Both the position numbers and the translations under genes were made by a program. Shown in pieces: positions 10,869 to 21,456 of a DNA stretch of 64,000 bases. Within the stretch, counting starts at the first letter, position 1. The number at the start of each line of letters is the position of its first letter. The notes below the pieces were generated by a model that saw only the letters and a list, made by a program, of their open reading frames with translations, ran no database searches and was not told the origin of the DNA. Origin of the DNA: Lantana camara (Eukaryota > Streptophyta > Magnoliopsida > Lamiales > Verbenaceae); the NCBI GenBank assembly GCA_037501455.1, contig CM074862.1, positions 57,567,501 through 57,631,500 on the forward strand. Reading direction: 5' to 3'.

Positions 10869-13031
10869 AGTGGTATCAGAGCCACCTCGTTAATCGTGTT
10901 TCTGATTCGTCTCCACTTAACTGAATTTGGTAGAAATTCTTAGGCTTAGATGTGAATTAGGTATTCATGAGTTCTTTTAGAAAGCCTGAATTACGAAGCT
11001 GTAATTTTCTTGAATTTCTTAAACTGTTTTCTTAAATTGTGTTTTTGAATTAGTAATTTTAATTTTGGATTGAATTAGTTTTGAGAAACCTGAGATACGA
11101 AACACGAAATCGCGCTACGAATGAAAGAGGCAAGGCTCGCTCGTGCTAAGGCGTAGCACGCGAGGCCTCGCCAATCGCCACCGCCCACCAGTCCCACGAC
11201 CGTGCGGGACTGTCCGCACGAGGCTCCCGCAACCTCGCGGGAGTCACCGCCCATACGTCCCGTAACCGCGTGGGACGTCCCGCCTAGCCGCTCCCGCAAC
11301 AGCGCCGGAGCGTCCGCCCCGGGACGTGCGGGACTGCCCACCCACGAGGCGCGCCCCATCTCTGCCAGCTATGCATAGCGCTGGTACGCGCGCCTAGCGC
11401 GCGTTGCTGCGTAACGGGCGGCCAATCCCGCATCGTCCCGGGCCCATGTTTCGTGTTTTCGTGTTTTTGTATTTTCGATCCTTGAAATCCCGATTTAATT
11501 TTTCTGTAAAATTTTGTTTTATTAAATTTGAATTATTTTTGAAATAATTGTTTAAATTGGGATTTTGAAAAATTAAGCGATTTAAATTTTGGGAAAATTG
11601 CAAACTTTATTTTATGAAAATATTGAAAGAATAAAATTGTTAATTTTCAGAAATTAATTGGAATTTTATTAGTTTATTGTTTTTCGGGTTTTATAGGAAA
11701 GGCTCTTGAACAAGAATTGCATCTAAGTCGTGTTTTAAGCTATTAGAGCTTAACGCGAGAATTTTAATTTATTGGTTAAATTTAAATTCTTGCAATTTAT
11801 GCATGTTAGGTGATCATGGGTTTAGACTTATGTATGGTTTTAATTTATGCACATGGATGGTATAAATTGGGGTTGGAGCCCTATAGTTGCATTTTTCAAT
11901 TGAGGTTTGAGCCTCACTCATGTGCGTATCGTTATGTGATTTATTATATGGCTTTCCATATTACTGTTTTGAGGTCGGGGTATGCCCCATGTATTTGTCT
12001 AAGGCCAATATGAAAATTGAGCCTTATTACTTTTCAGTACTTTTTCATTTTTTGAGAGTAGAATAGGTGGTGAGGTTTTATTTTCATTTTGGAGACAATG
12101 CACCCATGGAGTAAGATGGACCACATTCAAGTAACAAGGAGGCCATAAGTGAAGACCCCTCAAAATGTTAGGGAGGGGAATCTCAGTTGAAAATGTAATA
12201 GAGATAGGGCTCGTATTTTGTTACTGCTTTCTCTTATGTGATTTAAACTGTTTATGAGGCATGTATGTTAGAACTTGTGATTGTGGAGTGGCTCCCACAT
12301 ATCACGCATAAGATAGGTAGAACCCATGATCATCTCTTGTTAGTATCATGCTAGGACATGTTATCTGCTAAGTGCTTGTGTGAAATGCATTTAAGTTGTA
12401 CTTGCATTAATCAAGACTAATAAAATTGGATAACATATATGTTGGTGAGGTCGAACCGGATAACTCTCCGGTTGATTCGAAAATTCCCATTAAATATTAA
12501 GCTAATTTCGAATAAATAGGTGTTTGATTCGAGATGCAAATTTCGAATTAAATTCCTAGCATTCCATCAATAGGTTTTAAGTTTAGTAAGTGAAGCTAGT
12601 TATTGTCCGCGAGTCGTGGGATAGCTAGTGGAGCTTATTAGTTCTTAGTTACCTAATTGATCATTTTAAATGATCAATATTTCGTGGTCAATTTTGGCAA
12701 GGGTGATGTCCGCAAGTCGTAGGTCGTTCGAACTAAGTTTTGGTCATGATCTTATAATTGATGGGTCTAGCTTAACGCCGAAGTAAATAAGGATGTCGCA
12801 CGAGTCATGGGTCCATATTGAAAGATAGGTGATGCAAAAACAATTACTAAGATAGGTCATGGGAAACGTGTTCCTCTTAGATCTTTGGGGATTATAGATC
12901 TTTGAAAAACAGTGGGAGCTACATTAGATTAAAGACCTTATCTTTTGTATATCGTTATAATTCAGCATGCTCGCTAGTTCTCTGTTTTACTATTTAGGTC
13001 GTAGATTATGTGATTCTCTACGTGTTTTGAA
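10869..13031 (+). mobile_element. C1: PBS and untranslated leader
   Basis: The PBS TGGTATCAGAGCC is at 10871-10883, two bases after the LTR, and is complementary to initiator tRNA-Met. The leader before gag is unusually long (about 2.15 kb). It holds a GC-rich hairpin region (11100-11440), an AT-rich stretch, and three copies of a CACGAGTCGTGGG-like palindromic motif near 12605, 12710 and 12795. C2 and C3 have homologous leaders in reverse orientation. Confidence 0.82.
11100..11440 (+). repeat. GC-rich hairpin array in the C1 leader
   Basis: A very GC- and CpG-rich island in AT-rich DNA. Consecutive inverted repeats: CGTGCGG/CCGCACG (11201-11220), CTCCCGC/GCGGGAG (11224-11243), ACGTCCC/GGGACGT (11255-11278) and CGCTCC/GGAGCG (11289-11312). 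The first two both have 7-bp stems with 6-nt loops. Confidence 0.8.
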
Positions 13032-15171
13032 ATGGCAACCAAAAACCCTATTGTATCCATCCTCGAGCCAAACAAGTTGATTGGTCCCAACTATTCTGAT
13101 TGGCTGAGGAATCTGAAAATTATTTTAGATTTTGAGAAGAGAACTTATGTTCTCTTCGAAGGGGACACTCCCACTCGGACCGAGCGGGACGCGATCCAGA
13201 AGTGGAAGGATGATAATCTCCAAGCCCGTTGCCTTATGTTGGCTAACATGTCTCCAGACTTGCAAAGGCAACATGAGGCCATGGAATTTGCTTGGGAGAT
13301 TTACGACCACTTAGAGAAACTTTACCGCCCTCATGAACGTGTTACAAGGTATAACACTTCAAAGGAATTGTTCCATTTAAGAATGAGGGAAGCTTCAAGT
13401 GTCCATGAATTTGGACTCAAGTTTCTCGCCCTTACTGAGAAACTTGCTTCCATGAATTTGGACTCAGTGGAATTGTTGCTAGCCTCGCTCCCACCATCAC
13501 TCAACCCATTTATCCTTAACTTCAATATGAATCATGCTGGTGCTAGTGTAGCGGAGTTGATTAGTCAGCTTGTGACTACTGAAAGTATGATCAAGAAGGA
13601 CAATAAGGTTCTGATAGTGAAAGCTCCATCTTCCTCTTCTGGGCCTTCTAAAGGTAAGGGCAAGAAAGCCCAAAAGAAGAAGAAGAAACCCCTTAGGCCC
13701 ACTGGTGGCGTTTCGAAAGTGAAAGCCCAAAAGAAGAAGCATGATCAGAAAGAGGATGCTTGCTTCCATTGTGGCAAAGCGAGACATTGGAGGAGAAACT
13801 GCCCAGAGTACAAGGCTACTCTAAAGAAAGGTGTGTTTCTCGTTGAAGTAAATCTTTCTATTAATTCTAGTTCTTGGGTACTTGATACTGGTTGTGAAGC
13901 TCATATCTGTAATGATGTACAGATGCTAAATGAAGTCCAACAACTAAGAGAAGGAGAATGTATCTTGAAGATCGACTATGGCTCAAATGTTGAAGCTCGA
14001 GCTTTAGGCACAATTAGATTAGATTTAGGTAGTTTTGAGTTAGTTTTAAATAAAATCCTTTATGTACCGGGCATTATTCGTAATATAATTTCAGTTCCAA
14101 TTTTAGATTGTGAAGGTTATGAAACTTATATTAAGAATGGTAAATATTTTATCAAACGGGACAACTGTTCCGTTCACATCGGTACTCTATGTAATGTACT
14201 TTATCTAACTCAGAATATCAATATTATGAATATACAAAGAAAAGCTAAACGTAAGAGAGATGACAAAGTTTCAGCTCCCTTATGGCACGCTAGATTAGGA
14301 CACATTTCCAAGAACAGAATTAGCAAGATAAACACTTTAGGATCATTCTCTGAAAATGATCTCAAAGAATTAACTTTTTGCGAGTCTTGTCTCAAAGGAA
14401 AGATGTCCAAAGTTTCTTTTAAAGGAACTGTGGAACGTGCCACTAAGGTCTTGGATTTGATCCATTCTGATATTTGTGGACCGCTTAGTGTAAGCACAAG
14501 GAACGGTCATCGATATTTCATAACCTTTACCGATGACTTTAGTCGGTATGGTTATGTATACTTAATGAAGTAAAAATCTGAAGCTTTTGAGAAATTCCTA
14601 GAATTTCAAAAGGAGGTTGAGAACCAAACTGTTCACAAGATCAAAACACTTCGATCTGATCGAGGAGGCGAGTATCTCAGTGAAGAATTCCTTAATCATC
14701 TCAAAGATAATGGGATTATCTCTCAATGGACTCCTCCAGGAACTCCTCAACTCAATGGAGTTTCTGAGAGAAGGAACCGAACCCTACTCGATATGGTTCA
14801 TTCCATGATGAGTTTCACTGACTCACCACCTTCTTTCTGGGGTTATGCCCTATAAAGTGCAGCAAAGATTTTGAATCTAGTTCCCTCTAAGTCAGTCCCT
14901 AAAACGCCCTATGAAATGTGGCATGATAAAATCCCTAGTTATTCTTACTTAAGAATTTGGGGTTGGCCTGCTTACATGAAGAGGACAGTGGGAGATAAGT
15001 TAGAATCTCATTCTAATTTATGCTACTTTGTAGGTTATCCTGAGGAATCCATAGGATACTACTTTTATGATCAATCTGAGCAAAAGGTGTTTGTTTCTAG
15101 AAATGCCACTTTTCCGGAGGAACCGTTCCTTAAAGAAAAGAAAGGCAAGATCATAGAATTAGAGGAAGTAC
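13032..15171 (+). pseudogene. C1: Ty1/copia gag-protease-integrase polyprotein, broken
   Basis: One reading frame from ATG 13032 encodes, in order: a copia Gag (UBN2-type region, about residues 20-190); a Lys-rich linker; a CCHC zinc knuckle (CFHCGKARHWRRNC, from residue 244); an aspartic protease site (DTG at 285-287); a GAG-pre-integrase zinc region (LWHARLGH near 417, then CESC); and the integrase core with its first Asp (HSDICGP near 479). The frame stops at 14571-14573, where C2 has a Tyr codon. It runs on in the same frame past a second stop at 14853-14855 (C2: Glu). The later part still shows LRSDRGGEY and the Glu in NGVSERRNRT. The copia sequence ends near 15171, where G1 starts; RT, RNase H, PPT and 3' LTR are absent. 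Two point nonsense changes and the truncation make it non-functional. Confidence 0.93.
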
Positions 15172-16311
15172 AAAGTGACCCTACTTTTTGTTAAGGATGG
15201 CCGAAACATTACCCTTGCCCCTTTAAAACCGAATCAAGTCTATGAAGAGCAGGATCGTTTGAAAAAGTCCATTTCAGCTTCTTCGAAAGAAATTGATTAT
15301 AATAGTGATAGGGAGATTGAAAAGGGAGAAAAAAAGATAGTTGAAAAAAAAAAAGAAAAGGAAAAAGGAGAAAAGAAGTTAGTTGAAAAAAAAGTAAAAG
15401 AAAAGGAGGAGAAAAGATTCATGAATTTGGTGGTAAAAGAAAGAGAGATTGATGAGATAGTAAAAAAAGAAAGGATGGTGTTGATATTAATGTACAAGCA
15501 AAGCTTGTTTAATCTTAACGAACTCCCACCCCTACCTTCTTTAGTTCAATTTCTTTTGCAGGATTATGAAGATGTGTTTCCGGAAGAGATTCCACCCGGA
15601 TTACCACCAAAACGAGGCATAGAACATCCAATTGAACTAATCCTGGGAGTCCAAATTCCAAACCGTCCAGCCTACCGTTGCACATCTCAAGAAGCTAAGG
15701 AGCTTCAAAAGCAAGTAGGGGAGCTGTTGGAAAAAGGTTACATCCGTGAAAGCATGAGCCCATGTGCGGTTCCCTTGCTTTTGGTGCCTAAGAAGGATGG
15801 AACGTGGAGGATGTGTGTTGATTGTCGTGCCGTCAACAAAATCACAATCAAGTATAGGTACCCTATTCCTAGACTTGATGAAATGTTAGATGAATTGCAT
15901 GGTAGTTCAATATTCTCTAAAATTGATTTGAAAAGTGGTTATCACCAAATAAGAATGCATGAGGGTGATGAATGGAAAACGGCTTTCAAAACCAAAGATG
16001 GATTGTATGAATGGTTAGTTATGCCATTTGGTTTAACTTTTGCACCTAGTATCTTTATGCGTTTGATGAATCATGTTTTACGTGCCTTTATTGGAAAGTT
16101 TGTAGTGGTTTATTTTGATGACATTCTGATCTATAGTGCAAGCTTAGAAGAGCATGTTAAGCATTTGAAAGTGGTACTTGAAACCTTGCGTGAGAACAAA
16201 CTCTATGCTAACTTCAAGAAGTGCACGTTTTGCATAGATAGAGTTGTGTTTCTTGGTTTTGTGGTAAGTGCAGCAGGTATAGAAGTTGATGAAGAGAAGG
16301 TGAAGGCCAAT
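15172..16311 (+). pseudogene. G1: Ty3/gypsy reverse transcriptase fragment
   Basis: An uninterrupted frame (379 codons from GTG 15175) gives the end of a protease-RT linker, a Lys/Glu-rich spacer (about residues 45-100), and most of a Ty3/gypsy RT. Visible motifs: LLVPKKDGTWRMCVDCRAVN, FSKIDLKSGYHQIRM with a catalytic Asp, VMPFGLTFAPS (the usual Asn before APS is Phe), and YFDD (from residue 313) in VVVYFDDILIYS. The motif set resembles plant chromoviruses; the clade is not certain. It is cut at both ends: C1 integrase sequence precedes it, and at 16311/16312 it passes straight into minus-strand copia RT. Gag, RNase H, integrase and LTRs are missing. The open frame is in better condition than its neighbours. 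Confidence 0.92.
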
Positions 16312-17180
16312 TAGGAGGATGTCATCGACATAAAGCACCAAGAATTGCACTGAAGTCTCCAATTCCTTTCTATACACGCAGGATTCATTCGGATTTTGAA
16401 CGAAGCCAAACGCTTTGACTGCTTCATCAAAACGAATGTTCCAATTCCTAGAAGCCTGTTTCAATCCGTAGATTGATCTTTGGAGTTTACAAACCTTTTG
16501 CTCACTCCCACTGAATGTGAAACCTATAGGTTGATCCATATAAATGTATTTATCAATGTCTCCATTGAGAAAGGCAGTTTTCACATCCATTTGCCATATC
16601 TCATAGTGGTAATATGCAGTAATGGCAAGCATGATTCGAATGGACTTTTGCATTGCAACCGATGAGAAGGTTTCATCAAAGTCCACACCGGGACTCTGAG
16701 TGAATCCTTTTGCAACCAGACTTGCCTTATAGGCTGCAATGCTTCCATCTACTCCAAGCTTTCTCGTAAAGATCCATTTGCAACCTATGGGTTTAACCCC
16801 ATAAGGAAATCTACCAAGGTCCAAGCTTGGTTGGAGAACACGGAATCCATTTCGGATTTTATGGCTTGTTTTCACTTTTCAGAATCCAAGTCTGACAGTG
16901 CCTCCTCATATGTTAGAGGATCATTATTCTCTGGAGAGATTTCATGGAGAAAACCATACCATCTCTCAGGCTGTCTAGGAGTGCGTTCAGAACGCCTTAG
17001 AGGAGGATTTTCACGTGTATCGAAGTTCGTGATTGGTTGTGGGATATCAGGATTGGACGTGTCCTCTAAATGTGGCGTGGGGATATCTCGAATTTCTTCG
17101 AGTTCTGTGATCTTGCCTTTCTTTTCTTATAGGAACGATTCCACAAGAAAAGTTGCATTTCTTGAAACAAACACCTTTTG
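16312..17180 (-). pseudogene. C2: copia reverse transcriptase, 3'-truncated
   Basis: Read on the minus strand from 16875 this shows a Ty1/copia RT: KPIGCKWIFTRK, VAKGFTQ, the catalytic Asp in MDVKTAFLNG, SIYGLKQASRNW and LYVDDILLI. It breaks exactly after YVDDILLI (residue 188 of the open frame); what follows in that frame is antisense G1 and has no meaning. The stretch 16876-17180 holds the degraded link between integrase and RT. RT thumb, RNase H and the 3' end are lost. Confidence 0.92.
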
Positions 17181-18157
17181 TTAAGTTTGATCATAGAAGT
17201 AGTATCCTATGGATTCCTTAGGATAGCCAAGAAAGTAGCATAAGTTAGAACGAGCTTCTAACTTATCTCCCACTGTCCTCTTCACATAAGAAGGACAACC
17301 CCAAATTCTTAAGTAAGAATAACTAGGGATTTTACCATGCCACATTTCACAGGGCGTTTTAGGGACTGGCTTGGAAGGAACAAGATTCAAAATCTTTGCT
17401 GCATTTTCTAGAGCATAACCCCAGAAAGAAGGTGGTAAGTCAGTGAAACTCATCAGGGAACGAACCATATCAAGTAGGGTTCGATTCCTTCTCTCAGAAA
17501 CTCCATTAAGCTGAGGAGTTCCCGGAGGAGTCCATTGAGAGATAATTCCATTATCTCGCAGATGATTAACCTCCTTTTGTAATTCTAAGAATTTCTCAAA
17601 AGCCTCAGATTTGTACTTCATTAAGTACACATAACCAAAACGACTAAAGTCGTCAGTGAAGGTTATGAAGTATTGATGATTGTTTCGAGTGCTTACACTA
17701 AGCGGTCCACAAACATCAGAATGGATCAAATCCAAGGTCTTTGTGGCTCCTTCCACACTTCCTTTGAAAGAAGTTTTGGACATCTTTCCTTTGAGACAGG
17801 ATTCGCAGGAAGTTAACTATTTAAGGTCATTTTCAGAGAATGTCCCTAAGATAGTTAACTTGCTAATTCTGTTCTTAGAAATGTGTCTTAATCTAGCGTG
17901 CCACAAAGAAGCTGAGACTTCGTCATCTCTACTACGTTTTGTTTCTCGTTGTATATTCAAAATATTACTGTTTTGAGTTAGATAAAGTCCATTGTTTAAT
18001 GTACCAAGATGTATTGAAAAATTATTCTATTTGAGGAAAAAGTTACCATTCTTAATATTAATTTCATAACCTTCGCAATCAAGTATTGGAACTGAAATAC
18101 TATTACAAATAATGTCTGGTACATAAAGGACTTTATTTAAAACTAAAACAGAATGAC
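17181..18157 (-). pseudogene. C2: copia integrase with deletion of a catalytic segment
   Basis: The open frame 17783-17181 carries the integrase core: HSDVCGP (first Asp) and NGVSERRNRT (Glu). Compared with C1, an in-frame gap of 25 codons (equivalent to C1 14619-14693) removes LRSDRGGEY, which holds the second catalytic Asp. A TT microhomology lies at the deletion edge. The frame ends in a stop after FYDQT, where C1 reads on. Upstream, 17784-18157 is a frame-broken GAG-pre-integrase region. Confidence 0.88.
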
Positions 18158-19174
18158 CTAAATCTCTAATCTAATAGTGCCTAAAGCTTGAGCTTCGACC
18201 GTTGAGCAGTCCCCAATCTTCAAGACACATTCTCCTCCCTTCAGCTGCCGGACCTCACTTAGCATCTGTACATCATTACAGATATGAGATCCACAACCGG
18301 TATCAAGTACCCAAGGGTTAGAATTAATAGAAAGATTTATTTCATTGAGAAACATACCTTTCTTCAGAGTAGCCTTGAACTCTTGGTAGTTTCTATTCAA
18401 ATGCCCCGGTTTGCCACAATGGAAGCAAACGTCCTCTTTCTGATCACGTTTCTCCTTTTGGGCTTTTCCCTTCATGATGCCTCCATTGGGCCTAAGGGAC
18501 TTCTTCTTCTTTTGGGCTTTCTTGCCCTTGCCTTTAGAAGGCTTAGAAGAAGATGGAGCAATGACCATCGTAAAGTTGTTGCCCTTCTTGATCGTGATTT
18601 CTGCAGTCAATGGCTGACTAGTCAGCTCAGCTACACTAGCATTTGCATGATTCATATTGAAGTTAAGGATAAAAGGGTTGAATGATGGTGGGAGCGAGGC
18701 TAGCAACAGATCCACTGAAAGCTCGTCTCTCAGTGGCATGTCCATGGAAGCACGTTTCTCAGTGAGAGAAAGAAACTTGAGTCCATATTCATGGACACTT
18801 GTACCTTCAAATGGAACAAATCCTTTGAGGTGTTATACCTTATTAACATGCTCATGAGGGCGGTAAAGTTGCTCTAAGTGGTCGTAAATCTCCCAAGCGA
18901 ATTCCATGGACTCATGCTTTCTTTGCATGTCCGAAGACATGTTAGCAAGCATGAGATAACGGGCTTGGAGATTATCATCCTTCCACTTCTGGATCGCATC
19001 CCGCTCAGTCCGGGTCGGAGCGTCTCCTTCGGGAATGGGCTCCGCCTCGTAGAGAACATAAGTTCTCTTCTCAGAATCTAGAACAATTTTTAGATTCTCA
19101 CGCCAATCAGAATAGTTGGGACCAGTCAACTTGTTTGACTCAAGGATCGATACTAGAGGGATTTTGGTTGCCAT
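18158..19174 (-). pseudogene. C2: copia gag and protease, frameshifted
   Basis: The gag start ATG is at 19174 and the first frame ends near 18833, where a one-base insertion relative to C1 (near 18838) shifts the frame. The second open frame (18745-18158) contains the C-terminal part of Gag, a zinc knuckle whose last Cys is Tyr (CFHCGKPGHLNRNY), and the protease site DTGCGSHIC. Overall close to C1, so the two belong to one family. Non-functional. Confidence 0.9.
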
Positions 19175-21456
19175 TTCAAAACACGTAGAGAATCACAGAA
19201 TCTACGACCTAAATGGAAAAACAGAGAACTAGTGAGCATGCTGAATAATAATGATACACATGAGATTAGTTCTTTAATCTATGTAGCTCCCACTGGTTTT
19301 CAAAGATCTATAATTCCCAAAGATCTTAGAGGATACTTGTTATCTTAATGGGTACTAAGATTCTAAGCACTTAACCTTGAACCCACGACTCCTGGCCATT
19401 CTCAATTAAGCCTAAGGTAGGTACAACTTACAAATTCCAACACTGTGGAATTCTTAGTAATGTTTTTGCATCACCTATCTTTCAATATGGACCCACGACT
19501 CATGCGACATCCATATTTACTTAGGCGTTAAGCTAGACCCATCAATCATAAGATCATGATCAATACTTAATTCAAACGACCCACGACTCGCGGCCATCGC
19601 CCTTGCTAAAATTGATCAAGAAATATTGATCATTTAAGATCAATTAAGAAACTAAGAACTGATAGGTTTCACATAGACACCCCACGACTCGTGGCCAACA
19701 TCTAGCTTCCCCTATTAAACTTAAATCCTATTAATGGAATGCTAGAGATTTAATTCAAAGCTTGCACCTCGAATTAAACACCTATTTTCGAAAATTACCT
19801 TAATATTTAATGGGAATTTTTTATGTAACCGGAGAGTTGTCCGGTTTGACCTCACCAACATATATATGTTATCCAATTTAATTATTCTTGATTAATGCAA
19901 GTACAACTTAAATGCATTTCACACAAGCACTTAGCAGATAACATGTCCTAGTATGATACTAACATGTGATGATCATGGGTTCTACCTATCTTATGCGTGC
20001 TATGTAGGAGCCACTCCACAATCACAACTTCTAACATACATGCCACATAAAACAGTTTAAATCACACAATGGAATTGGAAATAAAACGATGCCCTATCTA
20101 TTACAATAATAGAAATCCTCTCTAACACTTCGAGAGGTCTTCACTTATGGCCTCCTTCTTGTTACTTGTTGTGTGGATCCATCTTACTCCATGGGTACAT
20201 TGTCTCCAAAATGAAAGAAAAAGACCTCACCACCTATCTCTACCCTCAAATTACAATAAAAAGAAAAAGACATAAAGTAATAAGGCTCAATCTTCATATT
20301 GGCCTTAGAAAATTACACGGAGTATACCCCTGCCTCAAAATAGTAATATGGAAAGCCACATAATAAACACATAACAGTACGCACATAAGAGGGGCACCGA
20401 CCCCAATTGGAAAAACCAACTATGGGGCTCCAACCCCAATTTAAACCATCCATGTGCATAAATTAAAACCATACATCAGACTAAAACCCATGATCACCTA
20501 ACATGCATAAATTGCAAGAATTTAAATTTAACCAATAAATTAAAATTCTCGCTTTAAGCTCTAATAGCTTAAAACAGGACTTAGATGTAATTCTCGTTGA
20601 AGAGTCTTTTCTATAAAACCTGAAAAACAATAAACTAATAAAATTCCAATTAATTTCTGAAAATTAACAATTTTATTCTTTCAATATTATCATAAAATAA
20701 AGTTTGTAGTTTTCCCAAAATTTAAATCGTCCTAATTTCTCAAAATCTCAATTTAAACAATTATTTTAAAATAATTCTAATTTAATAAAATAGGTTTTGA
20801 AGAAATCAAATCGGGATTGGATTGGACTAAACAGGAAAAACGAGACCCCACGGATTAGAGAGCCCGTCATGCCTGCCCAACGGCCCAGGCCGCCCGCACG
20901 CGTTGCTCACGAGTGCGCACGTACATGCCAGCAGCAGCACTGTCGGTACGTGCACGCGTAGCGCACGCCTTCTCACGCGCATCGCGCGTAGGCGCCTAGG
21001 CCATCAGGCCGGCACTGCGCAGATACCCTCCCGCGCGGATGAGGGAGGCAATGGCAGAGGGCCCCGCGCAGTTGCGGGGCTGTGGTGCGGGAGTCTCCCG
21101 CACATTTGTAGGAGGGGCTGGCGGGCCAGTCCGGGAGCGCCTAAGACAGGCGAGCGGCGATGGCGGGCTCGCTTTCTTGTATCGCGATTTTGTGTTTCGT
21201 ACTTTTAGTTCAAAACCAAATCAATGCAAAAATTAAAAACGCGATTTAATTATATTTCAACTAAAACAGATTTTCAAAAACACGATTTAAGAAAACAGTT
21301 TTCAAAAACTTTTAGGAAAAATACAGTTTCGTATTTCAGGCTTTCTAAAAGAACTCAAGAACACTCAATTCGTATCTAAGCCTAAGAATTTCTACCAAAT
21401 TCAGAATAGTGAAGACGAATCAGAAATAGGTCTTGCAAGGTGGCTCTGATACCACT
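19175..21456 (-). mobile_element. C2: untranslated leader and PBS
   Basis: The PBS is at about 21442-21454 in reverse, two bases from the LTR. The leader matches C1's. It has four copies of the CCACGACTCGTGG-like motif (19381, 19491, 19578, 19680; 89-110 bp apart) and a GC-rich hairpin region (about 20850-21180). Confidence 0.85.
20850..21180 (-). repeat. GC-rich hairpin array in the C2 leader
   Basis: Inverted repeats: CCTCCC/GGGAGG (21027-21048), GCCCCGC/GCGGGGC with a 6-nt loop (21061-21080) and GTGCGGGA/TCCCGCAC with loop GTC (21085-21103). The position in the leader equals that in C1, but the arm sequences are different. Confidence 0.8.

Noticed and set aside
15300..15420. Lys/Glu-rich low-complexity segment as a separate coiled-coil gene
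   Set aside because: It is in frame with the gypsy RT and sits at the protease-RT linker position.
16144..16311. C-terminal part of the minus-strand open frame that begins in copia RT
   Set aside because: It is antisense to the gypsy RT fragment G1; the real copia sequence ends at 16312.
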